A stretch of 22,500 nucleotides of DNA from assembly GCF_030272615.1 (NCBI RefSeq), contig NW_026729298.1, forward strand, positions 12,501-35,000. Reading direction: 5' to 3'. Position numbers and translations under genes: made by a program. The notes under the pieces were generated by a model that made no database searches, was not told the origin of the DNA, and worked only from the letters and a program-made list of their open reading frames with translations. This document shows positions 1-8,377 of this stretch, piece after piece. The first letter of the stretch is position 1, and every line of letters starts with the position of its first letter. Origin of the DNA: Cryptomeria japonica (taxonomy: Eukaryota; Streptophyta; Pinopsida; Cupressales; Cupressaceae).

Positions 1-329
1 AGGAGAGGAGGGATGCAGCCAAGAAAGCAATCAGGGCTCGAGGCAAGGGATGCATCAAGGATAGCAATCATGTTGTGAGGCGAGATTCCAAAGGCTAAAC
101 GTGAGAGGCTGCAGGGTCGACTCAGAGAGGTCTATGCATGTGAGAGGCTGAAAGCAAGGTCGACTCGGAGCGGTCTATGCATCGGGCGCGCTTGGGGCGA
201 CTACCAGTGCCAACCCCTTATCCCGCGACGCGTCCGACAAAGAGAACGTTCCAAGGCGGCAGAGGAGGTTACCAGCCGAAGGATGCAGTAGCAATAACAG
301 GTATAGTTCCGCGGCGGCCGAGAAGACTC
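1..329. repeat. Degenerate left edge of the 188-bp repeat array
   Basis: This stretch carries diverged pieces of the 188-bp repeat: GGCTGCAGGGTCGACTC near 110, CGCTTGGGGCGACTACCAGT near 188, and CCTTATCCCGCGACGCGTCC near 217. Their spacing is irregular and some segments are rearranged or doubled (the GGTCGACTCGGAGCGGTCTATGCATC type occurs twice, near 115 and 155). I see no gene. Diverged units at the edge of an otherwise homogenised array are usual for tandem repeats under unequal exchange. In the proposed 35S direction (minus strand) this edge is nearest to 18S. Confidence 0.8.
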
Positions 330-3300
330 ACCGCATAGGAATCGGGATGCGAGGCGAGGGATGCGGCGGGAAGGCCCCGACGGCTAAACGGAAGAGGCTG
401 CAGGGCCGCCTCGGAATGGTCCAAGCATCGGATGCGATTGGGACGACTACCAGTGCCAACCCCTTATCCCGCGATGCGTCCGATACACAGATAGTTCCAA
501 GGCGGCCGAGGAGCCTCACCGCATATCAATCGGGGTGCGAGGCGAGGGATGGGGCGGGAAGGCCCCAACGGCTAGACGGAAGAGGCTTCAGGGCCACCTC
601 GGAATGGTCCAAGCATCGGACGCGCTTGGGGCGACTGCCAGTGCCAACCCCTTATCCCGCGATGCGTCCGATACACAGATGGTTCCAAGGCGGCCGAGGA
701 GCCTCACCGCATAGCAATCGGGGGTGCGAGGCGAGGGATGGGGCGGGAAGGCCCCAACGGCTAGACGGAAGAGGCTTCAGGGCCGCCTAGGAATGGTCCA
801 AGCATCGGACACGCTTGGGGCGACTACCAGTGACAGCCCCCTATCCCGCGATGCGTCCGATACGAAGATGGTTCCAAGGCGGCCGAGGAGCCTCACCGCA
901 TAGCAATCGGGGTGCGAGGTGGGGGATGCGGCGAGATGGCCCCAACGGCTAGACGGAAGAGGCCACAGGGCCGCGTCGGAATAGTCCAAGCATCGGACGC
1001 GCTTGGGGCGACTACCAGTGACAACCCCTTATCCCGCGATGCGTCCGATACGAAGATAGTTCCAAGGCGGCCGAGGAGCCTCACCGCATAGCAATCGGGG
1101 TGCGAGGTGGGGGATGCGGCGAGATGGCCCCAACGGCTAGACGGAAGAGGCTGCAGGGCCGCCTCGGAATAGTCCAAGCATCGGACGCGCTTGGGGCCAC
1201 TACCAGTGACAACCCCTTATCCCGCAATGCGTCCGATACGAAGATAGTTCCAAGGCGGCCGAAGAGCCTCACCGCATAGCAATCGGGGTGCGAGGTGGGG
1301 GATGCGGCGAGATGGCCCCAACGGCTAGACGGAAGAGGCCACAGGGCCGCCTCGGAATAGTCCAAGCATCGGACGCGCTTGGGGCGACTACCAGTGACAA
1401 CCCCTTATCCCGCGATGCGTCCGATACGAAGATAGTTCCCAGGCGGCCGAGGAGCCTCACCGCATAGCAATCGGGGTGCGAGGCGAGGGATGCGGCGAGA
1501 TGGCCCCAAAGGCTAGACGGAAGAGGCTGCAGGGCTGCCTCGGAATAGTCCAAGCATCGGACGCGCTTGGGGCGACTACCACTGCCAACCCCTTATCCCG
1601 CGATGCGTCCGATACACAGATAGTTCCGAGGCGGCCGAGGAGGTGGGGGATGCAGCGAGATGGCCCCAACGGCTAGACGGAAGAGGCTGCAGGGCCGCCT
1701 CGGAATAGTCCAAGCATCGGACGCGCTTGGGGCGACTACCAGTGACAACCCCTTATCCCGCGATGCGTCCGATACACAGATAGTTCCGAGGCGGCCAAGG
1801 AGCCTCACCGCATAGCAATCGTGGTGCGAGGTGGGGGATGCGGCGAGATGGCCCCAACGGCTAGACGGAAGAGGCTGCAGGGCCGCCTCGGAATGGTCCA
1901 AGCATCGGATGCGCTTGGGGCGACTACCACTGCCAACCCCTTATCCCGCGATGCGTCCGATACACAGATAGTTCCAAGGCGGCCGAGGAGCCTCACAGCA
2001 TAGCAATCAGGGTGCGAGGCGAGGGATGCGGCGAGAAAGCCCCAACGGCTAGAGGGAAGAGGCTTCAGGTCCGCCTCGGAATGGTCCAAGCATCGGACGC
2101 GCTTGGGGCGACTACCAGTGACAACCCCTTATCCCGCGACGCGTCCGATACACAGATAGTTCCAAGGCGGCCGAGGAGCCTCACCGCATAGCAATCGGGG
2201 TGCGAGGCGAGGGATGCGGCGAGAAGGACCCAACGGCTACACGGAAGAGGCTTCGGGGCCGCCTCGGAATGGTCCAAGCATCGGACGCGCTTGGGGCGAC
2301 TACCAGTGACAACCCCTTATCCCGCGACGCGTCCGATACACAGATAGTTCCAAGGCGGCCGAGGAGCCTCACCGCATAGCAATCGGGGTGCGAGGCGAGG
2401 GATGCGGCGAGAAGGACCCAACGGCTACACGGAAGAGGCTTCGGGGCCGCCTCGGAATGGTCCAAGCATCGGACGCGCTTGGGGCGACTACCAGTGACAA
2501 CCCCTTATCCCGCGACGCGTCCGATACACAGATAGTTCCAAGGCGGCCGAGGAGCCTCACCGCATAGCAATCGGGGTGCGAGGCGAGGGATGCGGCGAGA
2601 AGGACCCAACGGCTAGACGGAAGAGGCTTCGGGTCCGCCTCGGAATGGTCCAAGCATCGGACGCGCTTGGGGCGACTACCAGTGACAACCCCTTATCCCG
2701 CGACGCGTCCGATACACAGATAGTTCCAAGGCGGCCGAGGAGCCTCACCGCATAGCAATCGGGGTGCGAGGCGAGGGATGCGGCGAGAAGGACCCAACGG
2801 CTAGACGGAAGAGGCTTCGGGTCCGCCTCGGAATGGTCCAAGCATCGGACGCGCTTGGGGCGACTACCAGTGACAACCCCTTATCCCGCGACGCGTCCGA
2901 TACACAGATAGTTCCAAGGCGGCCGAGGAGCCTCACCGCATAGCAATCGGGGTGCGAGGCGAGGGATGCGGCGAGAAGGACCCAACGGCTAGACGGAAGA
3001 GGCTTCGGGTCCGCCTCGGAATGGTCCAAGCATCGGACGCGCTTGGGGCGACTACCAGTGACAACCCCTTATCCCGCGACGCGTCCGATACACAGATAGT
3101 TCCGAGGCGGCCGAGGAGCCTCACCGCATAGCAATCGGGGTGCGAGGCGAAGGATGCGGCGAGAAGGACCCAACGGCTAGACGGAAGAGGCTTCGGGTCC
3201 GCCTCGGAATGGTCTAAGCATCGGACGCGCTTGGGGCGACTACCAGTGACAACCCCTTATCCCGCGACGCGTCCGATACACAGATAGTTCCAAGGCGGCC

Positions 3301-4276
3301 GAGGAGCCTCACCGCATAGCAATCGGGGTGCGAGGCGAGGGATGCGGCGAGAAGGACCCAACGGCTAGACGGAAGAGGCTTCAGGGCCGCCTCGGAATGG
3401 TCCAAGCATCGAACGCGCTTGGGGCGACTACCAGTGACAACCCCTTATCCCGCGACGCGTCCGATACACAGATAGTTCCGAGGCGGCCGAGGAGCCTCAC
3501 CGCATAGCAATCGGGGTGCGAGGCGAGGGATGCGGCGAGAAGGACCCAACGGCTAGACGGAAGAGGCTTCAGGGCCGCCTCGGAATGGTCCAAGCATCGG
3601 ACGCGCTTGGGGCGACTACCAGTGACAACCCCTTATCCCGCGACGCGTCCGATACACAGATAGTTCCGAGGCGGCCGAGGAGCCTCACCGCATAGCAATC
3701 GGGGTGCGAGGCGAGGGATGCGGCGAGAAGGACCCAACGGCTAGACGGAAGAGGCTTCAGGGCCGCCTCGGAATGGTCCAAGCATCGGACGCGCTTGGGG
3801 CGACTACCAATGACAACCCCTTATCCCGCGACGCGTCCGATACACAGATAGTTCCGAGGCGGCCGAGGAGCCTCACCGCATAGCAATCGGGGTGCGAGGC
3901 GAGGGATGCGGCGAGAAGGACCCAACGGCTAGACGGAAGAGGCTTCAGGGCCGCCTCGGAATGGTCCAAGCATCGGACGCGCTTGGGGCGACTACCAGTG
4001 ACAACCCCTTATCCCGCGACGCGTCCGATACACAGATAGTTCCGAGGCGGCCGAGGAGCCTCACCGCATAGCAATCGGGGTGCGAGGCGAGGGATGCGGC
4101 GAGAAGGACCCAACGGCTAGACGGAAGAGGCTTCAGGGCCGCCTCGGAATGGTCCAAGCATCGGACGCGCTTGGGGCGACTACCGTTGCCAACCCCTTAT
4201 CCCGCGATGCGTCTGATACACAGATAGTTCCGAGGCGGCCGAGGAGCCTCACCGCATAGCAATCGGGTTGCGAGGC
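330..4276 (-). repeat. 188-bp tandem repeat array, about 21 units (putative 5' ETS)
   Basis: The landmark ACCGCATA recurs at 330, 518, 706, 895, 1083, 1271, 1459, 1807, 1995 (as ACAGCATA), 2183 and then every 188 bp to 4251. Exceptions are one 189-bp unit (706-895) and one 160-bp unit within 1459-1807. Units fall into blocks. Those from about 895 to 1990 mostly read GGTGGGGGATGCGGCGAGAT, while those from about 2020 to 4120 mostly read GGCGAGGGATGCGGCGAGAA. Smaller sub-blocks have CTTCGGGGCC, CTTCGGGTCC or CTTCAGGGCC. Copies from 2183 rightward are nearly identical. Because 188 is not a multiple of 3, no reading frame runs through the array, and the short open frames repeat in register as a by-product. 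The array lies just downstream, in the minus sense, of the leftmost Pol I-like promoter, so I read it as repeats inside the external transcribed spacer. An untranscribed satellite is the alternative. Confidence 0.9.
3596..3653. repeat. Inverted repeat inside each 188-bp unit (representative copy)
   Basis: The arms ATCGGACGCG (3596-3605) and CGCGTCCGAT (3644-3653) are perfect reverse complements separated by 38 nt. The same pair occurs in nearly every unit from about 2090 to 4050. In the left part of the array (about 600-1950) the second arm is usually TGCGTCCGAT, which leaves nine of ten pairs plus a G-T at the loop end. It could form a stem in DNA or RNA. Function unknown. Confidence 0.75.
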
Positions 4277-4514
4277 AGATTATTGGGAAGGGAACCCCCT
4301 GGGATGCGGCTCAAGCAGTGCCCAAAGGGACTGGAATGCGGAATCACATCGAGAGACCCAAATGCTATACGAGGGCTCAAATCGAATTATCGATTTGGCC
4401 ACGACATGGACGCATCGGAACGACTACCTTTGCCGAACCACTCGCAATTGCATCCATACCGAAACCAATAGACATTTCCGTTAGAGCCCTCGCATAGCAT
4501 TCGGGAATCTCGCA

Positions 4515-4604
4515 TGCCCCTCTAAATCGACCAATGCTGGCGCTCAATGAAAATCCGAGCGCTACCACCGTTCGAGCGCCAGCATTGGTCGAGTTAGAGG
4601 GGCA
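4515..4604. repeat. Long snap-back inverted repeat beside the leftmost promoter
   Basis: The left arm is 4515-4545 (begins TGCCCCTCTAAATCGACC) and the right arm is 4574-4604 (ends GGTCGAGTTAGAGGGGCA). The arms are 31 nt, pair at 30 of 31 positions (mismatch at 4526) and leave a 28-nt loop. It sits 31 bp left of the TATATAAG at 4636. If Pol I reads leftward, the hairpin would lie in the first ~120 nt of pre-rRNA. Units 2 and 3 hold weaker hairpins in the same place. Confidence 0.9.
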
Positions 4605-4628
4605 CGGGGGAGAATGCTCCAGTCAACA

Positions 4629-4643
4629 CCTCCCCTATATAAG
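4629..4643 (-). promoter_or_regulatory. Pol I-like core promoter 1; candidate 35S gene promoter
   Basis: The plus strand reads CCTCCCCTATATAAG, so the minus strand reads CTTATATAGGGGAGG. The plant Pol I start-site consensus is TATATA(A/G)GGGG, with initiation at the A/G before or at the start of the G run. The flank on the right, TTATTTGTCCGATTCTC, is conserved in all 13 copies and would be upstream promoter sequence in the minus sense. This copy is leftmost and directly precedes the 188-bp array, so I infer it to be the gene promoter and the others spacer promoters. A Pol II TATA box on the plus strand is the alternative, but no gene follows in that direction. Confidence 0.6.
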
Positions 4644-4723
4644 TTATTTGTCCGATTCTCGCACAACCGTAGTCTGCCTCGTCGAATCAAACAACGGTCC
4701 CAGATTCCGACTTCCGTTCCGTA

Positions 4724-4785
4724 GAGACCCAAAAGCTAGATGGAGGCTCGCAAGAAAGAGAGTCGGCGCATAGCAATCGGGTTTC
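4724..4785. repeat. Shortened copy of the 188-bp-related element
   Basis: GAGACCCAAAAGCTAGATGG is followed after only about 25 bp by GCATAGCAATCGGGTTT. In a full element these landmarks lie about 140 bp apart, so most of the middle has been lost. It lies between promoter units 1 and 2. Confidence 0.6.
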
Positions 4786-5011
4786 TCGAACGTTTAGGGA
4801 CCGAGCTCACTTGCGGATAGGGCAAAATCCGCCAAGCAACCCAAAAGCTAGACGGGGGCTCGAATCGAATCGCCTAGGCGGCCACAACAACGACGTGTTG
4901 GATCGACTACCAGTGCCAAACCATTCAGCAAGACTAGTCTGTGTCGAGGCCGGATAGAGATTCTCAGAGAGCGCCCGCATAGCATTTAGGAGACCTGCCG
5001 CGTCCCTCACA

Positions 5012-5082
5012 CTCGACAAATGGTGGTGCACGTTTATAAATCCGAGCGATCCCAACCCTTTCAAGCACCAACATCGGTCGAG
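5012..5082. repeat. Promoter-linked hairpin, unit 2
   Basis: The arms 5012-5029 (CTCGACAAATGGTGGTGC) and 5065-5082 (GCACCAACATCGGTCGAG) pair at 15 of 18 positions. The right arm ends 44 bp before the TATATAAG at 5126, the same position as in units 1 (43) and 3 (45). One pair that is C-G in unit 1 is T-A here. Confidence 0.75.
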
Positions 5083-5118
5083 ATAGAGGGGCACGGAGGG
5101 GGCTGCGTGAGACAACAC

Positions 5119-5133
5119 AGTCCCCTATATAAG
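5119..5133 (-). promoter_or_regulatory. Pol I-like core promoter 2
   Basis: The minus strand reads CTTATATAGGGGACT. The TATATAGGGG core is intact, but the downstream AGG of the other copies is ACT. The flanking TTATTTGTCCGATTCTC block is present on the right. Confidence 0.5.
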
Positions 5134-5452
5134 TTATTTGTCCGATTCTCACACATCCGAAGAATGGTCATCAAATCGGACAACAGCCCAAACTTCCGAC
5201 TTCCGTCCCAGAAAGCCCAAGAGCTATCTAAAACGTTCATGGCCGGAACTCGATCGCGGCTATACCAGTCCGCCAAGCAACCCAAAAGCTAGACTGGAGC
5301 TCTAGTCGAATCACCTCTGTGGCCATTGCAAGGACGTGTTGGAGCGACTACCATTGCCGAACCATTCCGCAGGTCGAGTCCATACCAAGGCCGCATAGAG
5401 ATTCACGATGAGCTCCTGCATAGCAATCAGGAGACTTGCCGTGTCCATCACA

Positions 5453-5522
5453 ATCGATAAATCCTGGTGCAAGATTTTTGCATCCGAGCGCTCCAACCAG
5501 TCGAGCACCAGCATCAATCGAC
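5453..5522. repeat. Promoter-linked hairpin, unit 3
   Basis: The arms 5453-5470 (ATCGATAAATCCTGGTGC) and 5505-5522 (GCACCAGCATCAATCGAC) pair at 14 of 18 positions. Two paired positions differ from unit 1 on both sides at once (GAC/GTC to GAT/ATC, and GGCGC/GCGCC to GGTGC/GCACC), so pairing is kept. Confidence 0.7.
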
Positions 5523-5559
5523 ATAAACGGGCACGGGGGGAGGATGCTCGAGAACACTA

Positions 5560-5574
5560 CCTCCCCTATATAAG
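5560..5574 (-). promoter_or_regulatory. Pol I-like core promoter 3
   Basis: The minus strand reads CTTATATAGGGGAGG, identical to copy 1, with the same conserved right flank. Confidence 0.55.
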
Positions 5575-5704
5575 TTATTTGTCCGATTCTCAAGCAGCCG
5601 AAGTCTGGTCATCGAATCGGGTCAAAGACCACAACTTCCGACTTTACCCACAATGCAAGTCATCGAATCGAACATCGGCCCCCGAGTCGGACTCCATGCG
5701 TATG

Positions 5705-6010
5705 TCAGGTCATCGGACCCAAATTCCGCCTTCCTGCGCATGGCGGGCCATCAATATCAACTCGGTCATCGGACCCAAACTCCGCCTTTTTGCGTATGGC
5801 ACGCCTTCAAATCGGTCATCGGACCCAAATTCCGCCTTCCTGTGCATGGCGGGCCATCAACATCAACTCGGTCATCGGACCCAAATTCCGCCTTTCTGCG
5901 CATGGCACGCCATCAACTCGGTCATCGGACCCAAATTCCGCCTTCCTGCGCATGGCAGGTCATCGGACACAAATTCAGACCTCGCCAATATGCCTACGTA
6001 TCGAATCGGT
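5705..6010. repeat. Minirepeat cluster of 50/56-bp units
   Basis: CATCGGACCC (one copy CATCGGACAC) starts at 5711, 5767, 5817, 5873, 5923, 5961 and 6011. The spacings are 56, 50, 56, 50, 38 and 50 bp. Each is followed by AAATTCCGCCTT or a close variant and often by TGCGCATGGC. The 50/56 alternation reflects an optional 6-bp ATCAAC-type insertion. The motif continues into the 311-bp units. No gene is seen; short open frames here are repeat by-products. Confidence 0.85.
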
Positions 6011-6104
6011 CATCGGACCCAACTTCCGACTTCATCCATACTGTAGGGTCTTTGAGGTTGGCGCGGTGCGCTCAACCCAGGGAGTCGACCCATCGAAGCA
6101 TACA

Positions 6105-6119
6105 CCTCCCCTATATAAG
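6105..6119 (-). promoter_or_regulatory. Pol I-like spacer promoter 4
   Basis: The minus strand reads CTTATATAGGGGAGG followed by TGTATGC. It is the first of four copies at 311-bp spacing. The flank on the right is CTATTTGTCCGATTCC. Confidence 0.55.
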
Positions 6120-6366
6120 CTATTTGTCCGATTCCCACACCTGTGTAGTTTGCACCTCTGACCAGGACATCGACCCCAACTTCCGAACTCGACTGCAACG
6201 ACGGCACCAGCGCCTTGGTGCGCACCTTGCGACGCACAGTCCCAACATTCGCCTTCCTGCACATGGCAGGTCATCGGACCCAAATTCCGACCTCGCGAGT
6301 ATGCCTACATATCGAATCGGTCATCGGACCCAACTTCCGACTTCATCCATACCGTAGGGTCTTTGA

Positions 6367-6388
6367 GGTTGGCGCGGTGCGCTCAACC
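6367..6388. repeat. Short stem linked to spacer promoters (representative)
   Basis: GGTTG-GCGC-GGT-GCGC-T-CAACC folds with a 5-bp and a 4-bp helix, a one-base bulge and a 3-nt loop. Copies lie at 6056-6077, 6678-6699 and 6989-7010 in the 311-bp units. In the 157-bp units they lie at 7858-7879, 8015-8036, 8172-8193, 8329-8350, 8549-8570 and 8706-8727. The stem sits 35-36 bp left of TATATAAG. Confidence 0.75.
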
Positions 6389-6415
6389 CGGGGAGTCGAC
6401 CCAACGAAGCATACA

Positions 6416-6430
6416 CCTCCCCTATATAAG
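6416..6430 (-). promoter_or_regulatory. Pol I-like spacer promoter 5
   Basis: The core is identical to copy 4 and lies 311 bp from it. Confidence 0.55.
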
Positions 6431-6726
6431 CTATTTGTCCGATTCCCACACCTGTGTAGTTTGCACCTCCGATCAAGACATCGACCCCAACTTCCGAACT
6501 CGCCTCCAACGACCGAACCAGCGCCTTGGTGCGCACCTTGCAACGCACAGTGCCAACATTCGCCTTCCTGCACGTGGCAGGTCATCGGACCCAAATTCCG
6601 ACCTCGCGAGTATGCCTACATATCGAATCGGTCATCGGACCCAACTTCCGACTTCATCCATACCGTAGGGTCTTTGAGGTTGGCGCGGTGCGCTCAACCC
6701 GGGGAGTCGACCCAACGAAGCATACA

Positions 6727-6741
6727 CCTCCCCTATATAAG
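6727..6741 (-). promoter_or_regulatory. Pol I-like spacer promoter 6
   Basis: The core is identical to copy 4 and lies 311 bp right of copy 5. Confidence 0.55.
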
Positions 6742-7037
6742 CTATTTGTCCGATTCCCACACCTGTGTAGCTTGCACCTCCGATCAGGACATCGACCCCA
6801 ACTTCCGAACTCGACTAAAAAGACCGCACCAGCGCCTTGGTGTGCACCTTGCAACGCACAGTGTCAACATTCGCCTTCCTGCACATGGCAGGTCATCGGA
6901 CCCAAATTCCGACCTCATGAGCATACCTACTAATCGAATTGGTCATCGGACCCAACTTCCGACTTCATCCATACCGTAGGGTCTTTGAGGTTGGCGCGGT
7001 GCGCTCAACCTGGGGAGTCGACCCATCGAAGCATACA

Positions 7038-7052
7038 CCTCCCCTATATAAG
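7038..7052 (-). promoter_or_regulatory. Pol I-like spacer promoter 7
   Basis: The core is identical to copy 4. In the minus sense the 52-bp minisatellite (7151-7778) lies about 100 bp upstream of it. Confidence 0.55.
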
Positions 7053-7150
7053 CTATTTGTCCGATTCCGACACCTGTGTAGTTTGCACCTCCGCTCAGGA
7101 CATCGACCCCAACTTCCGAACTCGCCTGCAACGACCGAACCAGCGCCTTG

Positions 7151-7778
7151 GTGCGCACCAAAAGTGCGCACTTTTGGAGGGCACTTTTGTGCGCTCCAAA
7201 GGTGCGCACTTTTGGAGGGCACTTTTCTGCGCTCCAAAGGTGCGCACTTTTGGAGGGCACTTTTTGGAGGGCACTTTTCTGCGCTCCAAAGGTGCGCACT
7301 TTTGGAGGGCACTTTTTGGAGGGCACTTTTCTGCGCTCCAAAGGTGCGCACTTTTGGAGGGCACTTTTTGGAGGGCACTTTTCTGCGCTCCAAAGGTGCG
7401 CACTTTTGGAGGGCACTTTTTGGAGGGCACTTTTCTGCGCTCCAAAGGTGCGCACTTTTGGAGGGCACTTTTTGGAGGGCACTTTTCTGCGCTCCAAAGG
7501 TGCGCACTTTTGGAGGGCACTTTTCTGCGCTCCAAAGGTGCGCACTTTTGGAGGGCACTTTTTGGAGGGCACTTTTCTGCGCTCCAAAGGTGCGCACTTT
7601 TGGAGGGCACTTTTTGGAGGGCACTTTTCTGCGCTCCAAAGGTGCGCACTTTTGGAGGGCACTTTTTGGAGGGCACTTTTCTGCGCTCCAAAGGTGCGCA
7701 CTTTTGGAGGGCACTTTTGTGCACTCCAAAGGTGCGCACTTTTGGAGGGCACTTTTCCTGTGCTCCAAAGGTGCACAC
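7151..7778. repeat. 52/38-bp minisatellite of GTGCGCAC / TTTTGGAGGGC units
   Basis: CTGCGCTCC starts at 7227, 7279, 7331, 7383, 7435, 7487, 7525, 7577, 7629 and 7681. Units are therefore 52 bp with one 38-bp unit in the middle, and 38-bp forms at both ends. The 52-bp form is the 38-bp form plus a 14-bp duplication (TTTTTGGAGGGCAC). The first repeat holds the perfect 16-bp palindrome AAAAGTGCGCACTTTT (about 7160). All six frames are open for long stretches because the unit lacks stop codons; the predicted peptides (up to about 290 residues) are pure repeats and not credible genes. Confidence 0.95.
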
Positions 7779-7826
7779 CTAGGTGAGCACCTTCGACCAC
7801 ACCTTGTAGCACACCAAACTCTGACT
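7779..7826. other. Junction between the 52-bp array and the 157-bp units
   Basis: A short palindromic stretch (GGTGCACACCTAGGTGAGCACC) passes to a unique-looking 30 bp before the first 157-bp unit. No gene is seen. Confidence 0.5.
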
Positions 7827-7906
7827 TTCGACTTCATCCGCAATGCAGGGTCTTTGAGGTTGGCGCAATGCGCACAACCAGGGGAGTCGACCCATCAAAC
7901 CCAACA

Positions 7907-7921
7907 CCTCCCCTATATAAG
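7907..7921 (-). promoter_or_regulatory. Pol I-like spacer promoter 8
   Basis: The minus strand reads CTTATATAGGGGAGG then TGTTGGG. It is the first core on the right side of the 52-bp array. Confidence 0.5.
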
Positions 7922-8063
7922 CTATTTGTCTGATTCTCATACATGCGTAGCCTGCAGGAGCAATTAGGACATCGACCCCAACTTTCGGCTTCTAAACGAA
8001 AACAAGGTCTTTGAGGTTGGTGTAATGCGAACAACTAGGGGAGTCAACCCATCAAACCCAACA

Positions 8064-8078
8064 CCTCCCCTATATAAG
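8064..8078 (-). promoter_or_regulatory. Pol I-like spacer promoter 9
   Basis: The core is intact, but the adjacent stem is degenerate in this copy (8015-8036). Confidence 0.5.
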
Positions 8079-8220
8079 CTATTTGTCTGATTCTCATACA
8101 TGTGTAGTCTACAGGAGCAATTAGGACATCGACCCCAACTTTTGACTTCTTAACGAAAACAAGGTCTTTGAGGTTGACGTAATGCGCACAACCAGGGGAG
8201 TCGACCCATCAAACCCAACA

Positions 8221-8235
8221 CCTCCCCTATATAAG
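8221..8235 (-). promoter_or_regulatory. Pol I-like spacer promoter 10
   Basis: The core is intact and 157 bp from copy 9. The right flank reads CTATTTGTCCGATTCTC. Confidence 0.5.
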
Positions 8236-8377
8236 CTATTTGTCCGATTCTCATACATGTGTAGCCTGCAGGAGCCATTAGGACATTGACCCCAACTTTT
8301 GACTTCTTAACGAAAACAAGGTCTTTGAGGTTGGCGTAATGCGCACAACCAAGGGAGTTGACCCATCAAACCCAACA

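Larger units (their letters stand above)
4277..4828 (-). repeat. Promoter-bearing spacer unit 1 (leftmost)
   Basis: A short transition (4277-4344) follows the 188-bp array. The unit from about 4345 matches the 188-bp repeat in order: GACCCAAATGCTATACG near 4355, GCATCGGAACGACTACC near 4411, GCATAGCATTCGGG near 4493. It then continues into a long inverted repeat (4515-4604) and the promoter-like core (4629-4643). To the right are the conserved block TTATTTGTCCGATTCTC and a TTCCGACTTCCG motif. The unit ends with a shortened copy of the 188-related element. No coding potential is evident. Units 2 and 3 share the same order, so all three arose by duplication. Confidence 0.75.
4829..5269 (-). repeat. 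Promoter-bearing spacer unit 2 (441 bp)
   Basis: It starts with CCGCCAAGCAACCCAAAAGC (4829), which recurs at 5270 and so defines a 441-bp spacing. Inside, in order, are an element related to the 188-bp repeat (AGCTAGACGGGGGCTCG, CGACTACCAGTGCCAAACC, GCATAGCATTTAGG), a hairpin (5012-5082), the promoter-like core (5119-5133), the TTATTTGTCCGATTCTC block and an AACTTCCGACTTCCG motif. No gene is seen. Confidence 0.8.
5270..5655 (-). repeat. Promoter-bearing spacer unit 3
   Basis: It begins CCGCCAAGCAACCCAAAAGC like unit 2 and keeps the same order: the 188-related element (AGCTAGACTGG, GCGACTACCATTGCCGAACC, GCATAGCAATCAGG), a hairpin (5453-5522), the promoter-like core (5560-5574), TTATTTGTCCGATTCTC, and an AACTTCCGACTT motif at about 5632. 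To the right it passes into minirepeats. No gene is seen. Confidence 0.75.
6011..7150 (-). repeat. 311-bp tandem units, each with a promoter-like core
   Basis: CATCGGACCCAACTTCCGAC recurs at 6011, 6322, 6633 and 6944, exactly 311 bp apart. This gives three full units and a partial fourth that runs into the 52-bp array. Each holds, left to right, GGGTCTTTGAGG, a short perfect stem (for example 6367-6388), GGAGTCGACCCA, the promoter-like core, TATTTGTCCGATTCC, ACATCGACCCCAACTTCCGA, GCGCCTTGGTG and a CATCGGACCCAAATTCCG minirepeat. The identical spacing points to recent unequal exchange. I interpret them as spacer-promoter repeats. Confidence 0.9.

Noticed and set aside
347-790. 147-codon plus-strand frame and many 60-100-codon frames in the 188-bp array
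   Set aside because: They recur every 188 bp in register with the repeat and shift frame at each unit; no start context or conserved protein is evident.
330-4276. CRISPR array
   Set aside because: The repeats are head-to-tail with no unique spacers, and the 5S genes show the DNA is plant nuclear.
4515-4604. Miniature inverted-repeat transposable element
   Set aside because: There is no clear target-site duplication, and weaker versions sit at the same distance from the core in units 2 and 3, so the hairpin is part of the repeated unit and not a separate insertion.
6943-7843. Open frames of 227-342 codons on both strands over the 52-bp array
   Set aside because: The unit has no stop codon in any frame for long stretches; predicted peptides are pure repeats in all frames, which is not how a real gene looks.
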